A DNA stretch of 64,000 nt from Gonatopus flavifemur (lineage: Eukaryota > Arthropoda > Insecta > Hymenoptera > Dryinidae), in the NCBI GenBank assembly GCA_018340375.1, contig JAFFJZ010000049.1:434001-498000 (forward strand). The letters run 5' to 3'. Position numbers and translations under genes: made by a program. The first letter of the stretch is position 1. The number at the start of each line of letters is the position of its first letter. Under the pieces are notes generated by a model. That model searched no databases and was not told where the DNA came from. It saw only the letters and a program-made list of their open reading frames with translations. Positions 55,062 through 64,000 of the stretch are shown one piece after another.

Positions 55062-55400
55062 GCTTGAAACGGGCGTACCGCTACAGGTCACAATTTTGAT
55101 TATACAACAGAAAATAAAGAAGTTCCTCAGAATATAGCTCAAAATCTAGCTATCTGCGTAGAATTCTTTCGAAAAACAGATCTTGAAGAAAATGGCGTCA
55201 TTTTGAAACTTTTTGGTTCGATTTTTTCGGAAAAAATCGTCGGAAAATCAGCTATAAAATCGGTGAAAAAACTGATATCGAAAAAATCCTACGTAGATAG
55301 AGCTAGATTTTGAGCTGAATCTTGAGGAACTTTTTCATTTTTTGTTCTACATTGAAAATTGTGACCGGTAGCGTTACGCCCGTTTCAACCACACGAAGAG
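55062..55400. repeat. Nested fold-back
   Basis: GTTGAAACGGGCGTAACGCT type sequence on the inverse of the right side matches GCTTGAAACGGGCGTACCGC on the left, continuing through GGTCACAATTTT, AAGTTCCTCA and AGCTCAAAATCTAGCT. Arms are about 120 bp. Confidence 0.7.
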
Positions 55401-55787
55401 AAATTTGATGGTTAAGAGTGGTAGAATACGTAGGTAATATCATCATAAAAATTGGTAAATTGAAACTATTGGGAATAGGAAATAAAATTATCACGATGGT
55501 AAACTTCACTTTGTGAGAAATTTCAAAATTTCTTCAGAAAAACTAACAAAGGTAATATTGATGATTCCAGGCAGTGCTAATACTTTTTACCATCAGCGAT
55601 CGTAATGTTTCTTCACCCTTTATTCCAAAATTCTCGCAAGCAAGAGCTCTAAAACTCGAAGCAAAGGCAATAATTTTCACCATTGCTACGCTCGCACTTA
55701 TGAATTCGCTGTTTCGAAGTTTCATTGAAAAACGAGGGAACCTAAACTGGACAACTTGTTGTTTGCGATAATTGTGAGAAAATTTCG

Positions 55788-55818
55788 AGCGCTGTTGGAA
55801 AATATTACCAACAGCGCT
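55788..55818. repeat. Perfect 11-bp hairpin
   Basis: AGCGCTGTTGG, a 9-nt loop, CCAACAGCGCT. No T-run follows and no coding context explains it. Confidence 0.7.
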
Positions 55819-56344
55819 TGTATTATACCAACCCGTCATTGGTCATAAATGTGAATCATGGCTTTCAATATTCAGAATAGTTGTTCAAACAAAATCTATT
55901 ATTGTCAAGTGGTGATAATTTTCATTAGAAAAGGTATTTGTTTCGTTTGTTCATAGTTGTTATTACTGAAATATATTTTCTCACACTGAATCTTCATTTT
56001 TACCATCGTAGCTGACGATTATTTCCTACGTGCATATAAAATGATATACTCAAGTTACAAATTACTGTTGATATTTTTCAATAATACTAGTTTACGATGA
56101 AAAACAGTAATTTTTACAATCAAATTTTCCTCCGTGCATGAGAAAAAAAAATGTTTCATTGACCGTACTACCATGCCGCCATCTTGGATTAACAAACTTG
56201 AATAAGAAGTGTTTTTTGTATCCAAAGACCAGTACTTCCATATGCAAAAAACCCCATGCATTTATAATTTTTTTTGACTCCATGGCTACATTTGGAAAAT
56301 GACGTCAATTTTTCCGTCCACAAAGTGATTCACCCCTCAATATC

Positions 56345-56829
56345 GCATGTGATTGTTGAAAATCAAATTCAGTCCTCAATTCCTTTCTTATTCAAATGTA
56401 TAAATAAATGTTGTTTCTCACTTCAAGTTCCTCTCAATTGACAATCAAATCTGATTCTTGATTGGAACAAATTTTAATTAAGGAATGAAATGTATTCTTC
56501 GATTGAATAGACAATGAATTCAGAATTTGACTTACTTGATCTTCATTTGAAACTAATTTGAACAAAGGAATCAATTCAATTCTCGATTGAAATGTTCTTC
56601 AATTCAGAATGAGAGTAAGTGCACCAGTGAATAAACACACTGTAAAAAAAATAATTGGAATTTTCCTACACAAGAGGATGTGAATATTCCCAACCACGTA
56701 TAGGAAATAGATATTCCATTACATGTATATGAATTTCCCTCACACTATTATAAAAAATCCGACATGCACCGGAATTTCCCGACGGAGAGATAGTGAATTT
56801 TCATCACTTTTACTATCTCAATACTTGAA
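56345..56829. other. No gene recognised
   Basis: Short AATTGA-rich words recur at 56350-56610. Otherwise anonymous. Confidence 0.5.
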
Positions 56830-56915
56830 AGCTCTAGCCGAATGTCAGCGTCGCGCCACAGCTTCAATCGTAGCACACTTACTTCCGAACCGGAAGACCC
56901 GGGTTCAAACCTGAG
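56830..56915 (+). repeat. tRNA-derived-SINE-like head
   Basis: GGGTTCAAACC (56901-56911) matches the polymerase III B-box, preceded about 55 bp earlier by AGCCGAATGTCAGCG in the A-box position. The AT-rich tail AAAGATATAATCTTTTTT follows. The A box is weak, so the call is tentative. Confidence 0.35.
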
Positions 56916-57894
56916 GAAAGATATAATCTTTTTTATTAGATAATTACTTTGAGAACCAGTCTATCCAAAAAGAGGTATCAATTCTACCGTATGAAATTAT
57001 TCGAAAAAATTTTTAAATCCTATCACAGCAATCTCAAAGTACAGGGAATGATCGAAGCGTGCAACATGATTTCAACGCGGATTCAAATTTTTGTCTTCGC
57101 AAAATCTAATAAGAGAAAAAAAAGTAAACAATGTGTCCATTGCAATGGATGAGAAATTCAGGAGGGCTGATGAGATTGAAAATGAAAAGACCCGAAGGCA
57201 CAAGATGAAAGATATATAGTTGAAGGAATGATTATTTATTTCTTCTTACATGAGATCGTACAGAAATATGAATAGGAATAATATAGGGGAGAGTGGGGAC
57301 ACTTGCACCATGGGGTGATATGCACAACAGCAGATATCCCTTAATTTTACGAAGATTTCTGAACCGTTCTTGCACGTGGCGTTTGCTGTATGGATGACCT
57401 AACTCCACACGAGTTCACAGGAATGTGGAATGGATCTCTGTTTTTTTATTGGTATCAAAAGGTTTGGCACTCTCAAAATCGTTTGATTTGTGTCTCCTTA
57501 GTTTTTCAGAAGAAGTTTCCCATGATCTGTACGTGATCCCAAACTTCACGAAACCAATCTCAATCGAAAGTACAATCATTGAACAATATTTTCATGATCC
57601 ACTTTTTGACTAAAAATATTTGGAATCTTTTGCGAGCATCAGTAGTCTGTTAATGCCGTGAGGGGTGCAATGTACCACAAATCGCGGGGATACTTACACC
57701 ACTTCCGATTTTTCATTTTTTTCTAAGAAACAAGTATTCAGAATGGTCCGTACACTTGGATGTTTGAATCTGAATGTTCTCCCGAAGAACAGAAGAGAGA
57801 AGAAGGGGAGGGAGAGAGACAGAAAGATTATTTTGTTTAATAAAGATTTTCAATACTCTGTGAAACTCTTTGCTATTTCCATGAATGATCTCAC

Positions 57895-58146
57895 TTCATA
57901 TAAGTCAGGGGGGATAAACTCAATAAGAGAATTTTTAGAATGAACTTCAGCGCTGCCAAGGGGAAGGCTACTGGAACTAACCTCACATGGATACATTTAC
58001 ACAAATGCTCAACAAATCATAAAAGTTTGTGACACAGTATCAGTGCCTTCATGTGAGATTAGTTCAAGTACCCTTCTTCTTGGCGGCGCTGAAATCAGTC
58101 TGAAGAACGTCCAATTGAGTTCATACCCCCTGATATAACTTGGTAG
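57895..58146. repeat. 252-bp fold-back element
   Basis: Left arm: AGTCAGGGGGGATAAACTCA, CTTCAGCGCTGCCAAG, ACTAACCTCACATG. Right arm carries their inverse (CATGTGAGATTAGTTC, CTTGGCGGCGCTGA, TGAGTTCATACCCCCTGA). Arms are about 105 bp. Confidence 0.85.
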
Positions 58147-58796
58147 AAGTGACAAATTTCACTTGTTTCCTCCGTTCATGGCAAACACTCTTGTGCAATT
58201 AGTTTTCAATAAAAGGTTGTTGCTAGTATCAAACTCTAGACTGCATAAAGTCCATCTCGATCGTAAGTTCAGCTATTCACTTGTATATGAATATTATCCA
58301 GATAACATGTAGGCTTGTCATAACCCTGTCACACTTGTCATTCGATTGTTTTTGGCTTGTTATTGACAACCTTGTCAGTGTAAGGTTGCTACAGCCCTGC
58401 TGCAAGGGTTTTGTAGGCTTGTACCCTTGTCGTGTGTCAACTAGGAGGCTTATATCAACCTTGTCACAAGCTTGCCTGACAACATTGCAGCAAGGTTAAA
58501 TTGCTATCTGGGTATCTTCTATGAATTTACACGGGGAGACCGAATCTATTAATATTTCGTGAACACATAATCAATTTGGGGAAAATGAAGTTCTGTAAGT
58601 AAACTTTCATACAGTCACTACTCATTCCTTTGTTCATGGTATCAATGCATAGCAGTGTTGTAATGAAAATTGGCAATGACACTATCAAAATTAACCTACA
58701 TAACCTCATTTTCCCCACATTCATAACCTATTTACGAAATATGAATAGACCCGGTTTTTCCGCGGATATTCGAAATATTTCCACCAGAATCCGTAA

Positions 58797-59178
58797 CCCT
58801 AGTAAAAATGAATCATATAAGAACATACATAAAGCATATAGAAACCATACATGGTCATATATGACCATATATAATTCATACGCAATCCATATTGAATCCG
58901 TATATGATCATATATTGCCCATACAGAATCCATATATGACCCTTCGATGCAAGACTTTCCCATACATGTGAAAAAATTCTGTCACATATGAAATATTTTT
59001 CGTATATGGATTTTATATGGATTATATATGAGTCATATATGATCATATATGGATCACATATGGATTAAATATGGATTGTATATGATTCTATGCATTTTCA
59101 TATATGAATCATATATGAATTTTATATGTATTATGTATGGATTATGTATGGGTCATATATGTTCGTTTTTCACGAGGG
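58797..59178. mobile_element. MITE with CCCTAGTAA ends, copy 2
   Basis: 382 bp, same ends and interior order as 10819-11092 but with an extra about 100 bp of ATATGGATT-type tandem words near the right end. It stops 61 bp before the pogo-like start codon and so lies in its leader or first intron. Confidence 0.85.
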
Positions 59179-59239
59179 AATTTGTTCATGACACTTGAAT
59201 GACTTTCGGTTTGTTTGTTTTAATCAACAGGCATCAACA

Positions 59240-60931
59240 ATGGTTCGAACTCATAAACGAAAAACAAAAAGAGGTCAAACCACGGCTGAAGTCATGAAAA
59301 CAGCATTGCGTTGTCATTTTGAAGAGGGATACAGTATTCGTCAAGCAGCAAAAAATCATGGCTTATCCTATCATACTCTACGCCGATATGTTATGAAAAT
59401 CAGAGAAGGAAAGGAAACAAAGTTGACATCAAATTTCAAACGAAGTCGAGTATTTTCTGAAGAACAAGAGGCAGAATCATGTGACTACCTTATTCGTTGC
59501 TCACAAATGGGTTTTGGATTTAGCAGCGTGGATTGTCGGCGATTTGCTCTTGAGCTGGCCTTGGGAAACAATTTGAAAATACCAAACTCATGGCAGATTA
59601 ATCAATCAGCAGGAAAAGACTGGTTCCTGGCATTTATAAGAAAAAATCCAAATGTCAGTCTCCGGAAACCAGAGAATTGCAGTTTATCTCGCGCGACTTC
59701 ATTGATTCCTCACAACGTTCGAATTTTTTATGAAAACTTACAGAAAATTTATGCCCGAAAGCCTAAATTTTCTGATCCAATAAATATCTGGAATCTGGAC
59801 GAAACCGCGACAACTGTTCCTACTAAATCTCCGAGTGTTGTAGCTGCCAAGAACTCTGAACAAGTATCTCAAGGGACAAGTGGAGAAAAGGGTACACTGG
59901 TTACGACGTGTTGTACTATCAACGCTGTTGGTGGATTTTTATCACCTGCGATGATATTTCCTCGTGTGAATTTCGTTCCAAGAATGTTGAAAAACTGCGT
60001 TACCAATACGCTGGGCCTTGCAAATAAAACAGGGTGGATGACTGCAGATCTATTCCTAGAAGACATGAAGCGTTTCGTCAAATATTCAAACGCATCGATC
60101 AACAATCCAAAATTGTTAATTTATGACAATCACAAAACTCATTTGTCAATCCAAGTGTTGGACTTGGTGGAAGCAAATGGTATCACTATTTTGACTTTAC
60201 TACTGCACACTTCTCATAAGCTGCAGCCATTGGATGAAACATGTTTCTCTCCTTTCAAAAAAGCTTACAATCGATCTTTGGATTCTATGATCAAGTCTTT
60301 GAAACAGCTGCTCACAATTGACGAACTTGCGGAATGCGTGCATGCAGCTCATGACGTTGCGATGACACCAGCGAACATCAAGTCTGGATTCTCCAAAACT
60401 GAGATTGTCCCTTTCAATCCACATAGATCCTCTGCAACAGATTTCCGCGGCTGTGAATTTACAGATGAGGCCATGAACGCAACTTCGAACACTGAAGAAG
60501 GTGCTGAATCAAACACAGTCTTGGAAACCTTCAATGAAAGAGGAAAAACGACCACTCCTGGTAGGGAGGATTTGAATATTGAAGGAATCCAGTCTGGAAG
60601 AGATATTGATGATATTCCACTGGCGAATCGAGTGAAAATATTTTTTCCAGGAAAGTCACCGGAAGAAATACGAGAATTTCCAAATGTAAGTCAAAGAAAG
60701 ACTCCAGCCCGAAAAAGGAAACGAGGAAGGAGCCTAATCACCACGGATGATTCTGAAAGGAAATCACTCGAAGAAGAGCAGAAGAAAAGGGAAGCTTCTA
60801 GGAAACCTGCCAAACTGCCAAAAACAGCAAAACCGCCAAACACTGACAAACCGCCAAAAACTGCCCAACCACCGAAAACTGTCAACCCACCTAAAAGAGC
60901 ATCGAGGAATCAAGTGAAAGCAAGGAAATGA
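59240..60931 (+). CDS. Pogo-like (CENP-B/jerky-type) transposase, intact
   Basis: 563 codons without interruption. The start chosen is ATG 59240 because TTTTAATCAACAG just before it is a good splice acceptor; an upstream ATG at 59195 lies in the probable intron. Residues 1-60: pipsqueak-type helix-turn-helix (RQAAKNHGLSYHTLRRYV). About 75-155: CENP-B-type DNA-binding region (AGKDWFLAFIRKNPNVSLRK). About 190-390: DDE domain with catalytic Asp residues in IWNLDETA, LLIYDNHKTH and HKLQPLDE; 35 residues lie between the last two. C-terminal third: charged, ending in a Lys/Pro-rich repeat (PKTAKPPNTDKPP). AATAAA follows at about 60935. It would cut and paste its own element, or, if domesticated, bind DNA. 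Alone among the window's transposases it shows no damage. Confidence 0.88.
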   Translation: MVRTHKRKTKRGQTTAEVMKTALRCHFEEGYSIRQAAKNHGLSYHTLRRYVMKIREGKETKLTSNFKRSRVFSEEQEAESCDYLIRCSQMGFGFSSVDCRRFALELALGNNLKIPNSWQINQSAGKDWFLAFIRKNPNVSLRKPENCSLSRATSLIPHNVRIFYENLQKIYARKPKFSDPINIWNLDETATTVPTKSPSVVAAKNSEQVSQGTSGEKGTLVTTCCTINAVGGFLSPAMIFPRVNFVPRMLKNCVTNTLGLANKTGWMTADLFLEDMKRFVKYSNASINNPKLLIYDNHKTHLSIQVLDLVEANGITILTLLLHTSHKLQPLDETCFSPFKKAYNRSLDSMIKSLKQLLTIDELAECVHAAHDVAMTPANIKSGFSKTEIVPFNPHRSSATDFRGCEFTDEAMNATSNTEEGAESNTVLETFNERGKTTTPGREDLNIEGIQSGRDIDDIPLANRVKIFFPGKSPEEIREFPNVSQRKTPARKRKRGRSLITTDDSERKSLEEEQKKREASRKPAKLPKTAKPPNTDKPPKTAQPPKTVNPPKRASRNQVKARK

Positions 60932-61070
60932 GAATAAAATAATACTCTTAATACTGTTTATTGTAATTTTTCTATACCTGACTGTATATCTGATTATTCA
61001 TTTCAAATAAATACTGATAAATAGATTTGAAAATAGTGGTTATTATTCCAATTAGAGGATCAATTACTCA

Positions 61071-61108
61071 GGGAGAGAGAAAGAGAGAGAGAGAGAGGGG
61101 GAGAAAGA
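61071..61108. repeat. (GA)n microsatellite
   Basis: GAGAGAGAAAGAGAGAGAGA and a G-rich continuation, just inside the tentative right end of the pogo-like element. Confidence 0.85.
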
Positions 61109-61142
61109 GCTAATTCGCAGGGTGGTGCAAGTCTCCCGCCAT

Positions 61143-62424
61143 GTGGGGAGAGTTGCACCAAACGCAATGTTTTTGAAGAACACTTACCCTGGTAGAAATA
61201 TCATAAGTTTTTCCCCACAACTCGTGAGGCACTAGTGAGGGAGGACTAGTTAAGTAAAACTCGTGAATTACTGGTCAGTAAGTGATAAGTTTAACTCAAC
61301 TAACTTTTGGGTTATAATTAGGCGGAACTCATGAGAATTTCACAAGATTTTCCACGTTATGCATACAGAAAAACACTGAACAAACGTTCAACCATCACCA
61401 GCGAAATAAGTATTTCATATAACTTATCACAATTCTCATAAGGTTGATTTATTAACTATTCAGCATCATTTTTCCTTTCTACACGACACATCATCATACA
61501 CATCATTTGAGTATTATTCAAAGAGCATGAACTGAATGAATATGTGTCCCGTCATAATCAAATATAAGTTTCGACCAAGTACTCTTCTTTCGTCATTTCT
61601 TGATCAATATGCATAAAAAATCTGTTATTGAGTGCGAAATGAATTATTGAATGAGTCATCACTGTTGTAATATGTAAAAAATCGTAATTTGCTGATGTGG
61701 TGAAAATGAATTCTATTCAAATACACGACAATATCAACAACAACAATATCAATATCAATCAATATCAATATTGATTTACATCAATATTTCTCGGGAAAAA
61801 AACTCACATTAGATTTCTCAAACCTCACATTTCTCAAAAAACTCACATTCATTTTGTGATAATATGAGTCACGAAGAACTCATTTGATCGAAAATATTTC
61901 AAGCGAATGTTTAAAATGAATTTCAAAAAGCTTGAATTATTTACTTGAAGCGCGTTGGATGATTTCACTCTTCAATTCAAAGAATATTCTCGAAGTTGGA
62001 ATTTTCAAATTTGAGAGAAAAGCCTTATGTTCTGAGTTGAATTTGTTGTTGGGGTGATGATGAACTTGTAGGAAGAGTTTGAAAGTTGGGTGGAATCTAT
62101 ATTGATCAGGGAAGTCCAAATCGTGTGGCAAAAGTTAGAAAATCTGTCAACTCAGCTCACGGCACATGGGTATTCTATCAGCTTTTCTTCACTAAACGAA
62201 ATCTAGGCAGGAGGAATGTATCAAAATTTAGTAGAATCAAGTTGCTACAGAGTAAGAGAGGACAGTTATATTCATTGAATTTTATTGGTTATAATAAAAA
62301 TGTTGATAAATGAGGAAAGGCTGTAGAAGACCCAATGTGTCGTCTTTTGATATTTTTGTTCCAATAATGTTGTATCATGTTCCTACAAATAAATGTTATT
62401 ATATTTATAAAACAGGTTCAATAC
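61143..62424. other. No gene recognised
   Basis: AT-rich; short tandem CAATATCAA words at 61730-61785 and three CTCACATT words at 61800-61850. A 75-codon frame at 62086-62313 has no recognised domain. Confidence 0.5.
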
Positions 62425-62580
62425 ACATTAGACCGGAGCGAGAAACAAAAAAGTTTTCAAATGGAATCGTAATAGTGCGGAAAAGTTGCTACTCGTTAAC
62501 ACAAACACAGGGAAAAAAAAATTTTTGAAATCGGACAATATCTTCCGTTTGCGCATCGCGTTCAAAATTTTCGAATTCGA
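62425..62580 (+). repeat. Dispersed repeat R, copy 3
   Basis: GAATCGTAATAGTGCGGAAA, then AGTTGC, an A-run, GAAATCGGACAATATC and GCGCATCGCGTTCAAAATTT match the order of blocks at 7550-7700 and 44207-44350. Confidence 0.65.
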
Positions 62581-63492
62581 ACAAAAATTTAACAAATATG
62601 CACAAAATTGCAGAAGGGGTATATGCTGTCCAATTGAGCCCATTTTTTTTGTATTTGACATGGCTTCGAGGCATAGAATGAGGGAAAAATGCCACACAAC
62701 CCTCCTCTACCTCTTTCCAACCCCTTCGAAGGGGTGATAATGGACAATTTCCGTTAAAAATAGCTTGTATTACAGGAGGTGCAAATGGTAACACATCGAC
62801 CTGATTTTTCGTACATTAGATGTTTTGAGGCGCGAAGTGGAACAAATTATTCTCTACCTCCTCTATGCATGTTCCCCCCAAGGGGGAGGGGGGCTCTGTC
62901 CCGACTACACGAGCTAAAATAGGAATTGCAGATATTTGGCAAAATTTCCTCGTAGAACGCGTTACGTTTTGTTTTGATTGCCATCCGTTCGGTCAGCGTC
63001 TCGGTTTCGTTCCCCACTCCCTTCTTCTCGACTCTGGGATTCCAAGAAACGGAGTGTATGAGCGAGGAAGCACTCTACTGGTCACTGGAAGTATATGATT
63101 ATCTGGCTTGTTGCATAGCAAAGGAGCGCTTCTCGGACTGAAAACTCTTTTCATCAGCGTTGTTCAAAATTTCATAGCCTGCATTAGATCACGATCACAT
63201 CGATCACCAATTTCATTTCATGTATGTTATTAAATCGTATGATCATATAATTCATTGGCTTGTCGCAGAACATTCTTCGCTAATGTTAATTAAAGCTAAT
63301 TATATCTAGGATGTTTAGTGCATCAGGTTGACGTGGAAATATTCATATTAGAACGAACCAATCTAACAATATTGGATTGTCTTTGAGTGACGAATATAAT
63401 TTCGAGAATTTATTGAAATGTCAAGAATTTTTGAACAATAATACGAATCTTACAATATCAGGTGTGACCAATCACCTCTCTTGATCTTGATT
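62581..63492. other. No gene recognised; upstream of the orphan gene copy
   Basis: Contains a G-rich patch (about 62870-62895). The last 100 bp before 63493 would be the leader of the following gene; no clear promoter was seen. Confidence 0.45.
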
Positions 63493-64000
63493 ATGGCACT
63501 CACTCGTAGTGCTCATGCTCATGCACCCTGCCCATTTTTTGGTGCACCAAAACCACTACCACCGGCGGTTCTTCCCACCAATGCCGATATCGTAAAATGT
63601 TGGAATGAAGTCAAGTATGACATGGCAGTAAAGTCTAGTGACTGTAAACCTGGAAGGAACTTGAGCTTCTGAGACGCGGCAAACATTGTAGCTCAACAGA
63701 TTGGGTCAATATATTCCAAAGCTTCGATTCCTGTCGTGTGTCAGACAAGAGTCGTTCAAAAGATCAAGCAACTGCATGATTGCTATTATGCACGTCGTAA
63801 ATCATATCAGAGGGACAAAACCAGGGCTGGAAAAAAGAATAAGTACAATGACTTCATTCATAAATCTTATAACACATTATTTGACATATCATCTTGCAAG
63901 TGCAAGATGACACTACAATGCAATTGCAGAAAAACCTTTGAGAAATGTATTTGTCCAAATCCTGTAGTTGTCAGCTGCAATTGCCGTAAGGATAGGAAAA
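63493..64000 (+). pseudogene. Orphan DDE-like gene, second copy, 5' part, one internal stop, cut by window edge
   Basis: ATG 63493: MALTRSAHAHAPCPFFGAPK, then LPTNADIVKCWNEVKYDMAV. The frame meets TGA at 63670-63672 and continues in the same frame without further stops to the window end: AANIVAQQIGSIYSKASIPV, KSYQRDK, LFDISSCKCKMTLQCNCRK, CICPNPVVVSCNCRKDRK. This matches the fused gene at 10 kb from its residue 88 on (VANIVAKEV...KASIP..., CVCGKRSDSCKCP), at clearly diverged identity. Here the native N-terminus is present and no mariner sequence precedes it. The Cys-x-Cys clusters suggest a metal-binding region. The rest of the gene lies beyond 64000. TGA replaces what was probably an Arg CGA codon (inference). 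Confidence 0.75.

Larger units (their letters stand above)
54857..56337. mobile_element. Non-autonomous element with about 210-bp inverted ends
   Basis: 54857-55062 is the inverse of 56125-56337: AGGGGTRAATCA-like end, CGGAAAAATTGACGTYATTTT, GTCTTTGGRTACARAAAACAC, TTATTCAAGTTT, ATGGYGGCAYGGTAGT. The 1.48-kb element has no transposase; its interior contains a smaller fold-back (55062-55400) and a hairpin (55788-55818). The superfamily is undetermined. Confidence 0.75.
57288..61142 (+). mobile_element. Pogo-like element, ends tentative
   Basis: The interior has an intact pogo-type transposase. A possible left end GGGGAGAGTGGGGACACTTG-CACCA (57293 on) and the inverse right end (TGGTGCAAGTCTCCCGCC at about 61125-61142) share ACTTGCACCA and a G-rich edge. 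A further copy, GGGGAGAGTTGCACCA, lies just outside at 61147. The terminal match is short and the duplication unclear, so limits are uncertain. A fold-back and a MITE lie inside. Confidence 0.4.

Overview
The window looks like a piece of an arthropod, most likely insect, nuclear genome. It is AT-rich, has short GT-AG introns (62, 72 and 86 bp), and contains animal-type transposons (mariner, DD41D Tc1/mariner relatives, pogo, piggyBac, a BEL/Pao LTR element), many MITEs and fold-back elements, and almost no host coding sequence. The mix would fit a hymenopteran such as a parasitoid or gall wasp, but nothing here fixes the order.

Layout. 1-5.3 kb: mostly anonymous sequence with a five-unit stem-loop tandem array at 1.56-1.9 kb. 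5.4-10.5 kb: a dead full-length mariner, then a second element with mariner ends whose interior is a mariner transposase tail fused in frame to an unrelated orphan gene. 11.8-19.1 kb: a complete, young BEL/Pao retrotransposon (304-bp LTRs, tRNA-Tyr-type primer site, 5-bp target duplication) sitting in one arm of a fold-back element. 21.6-24.7 kb: a piggyBac-like relic with long, internally repeated ends. 26-31.8 kb: three large palindromes and a decayed ubiquitin-protease-like gene. 32-38 kb: a Gypsy-like gag/protease relic split by a second piggyBac-like element. 39.3-41.7 kb: an intron-containing relic from the same superfamily as the orphan gene at 8-10 kb. 42-46.5 kb: two Tc1/mariner-type relics. 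47.3-49.1 kb: a small predicted spliced gene whose only clear intron carries fifteen tandem stem-loops. 50.8-56.3 kb: a MITE, a CpG-rich stretch, two consecutive exons of an unidentified host gene and a 1.5-kb element with 210-bp ends. 57.3-61.1 kb: a pogo-like element with the only intact transposase in the window. 63.5 kb to the end: a second copy of the orphan gene, cut by the window edge.

The region behaves as a transposon graveyard with nested insertions. The two points most worth following are the covarying stem-loop array in the intron at 47.5-48.5 kb, and the orphan DDE-like superfamily (three relics here), one copy of which lies between mariner ends. Most broken genes are closed by one to three in-frame TGA or TAG codons of the kind made by C-to-T change, often with the rest of the frame intact.
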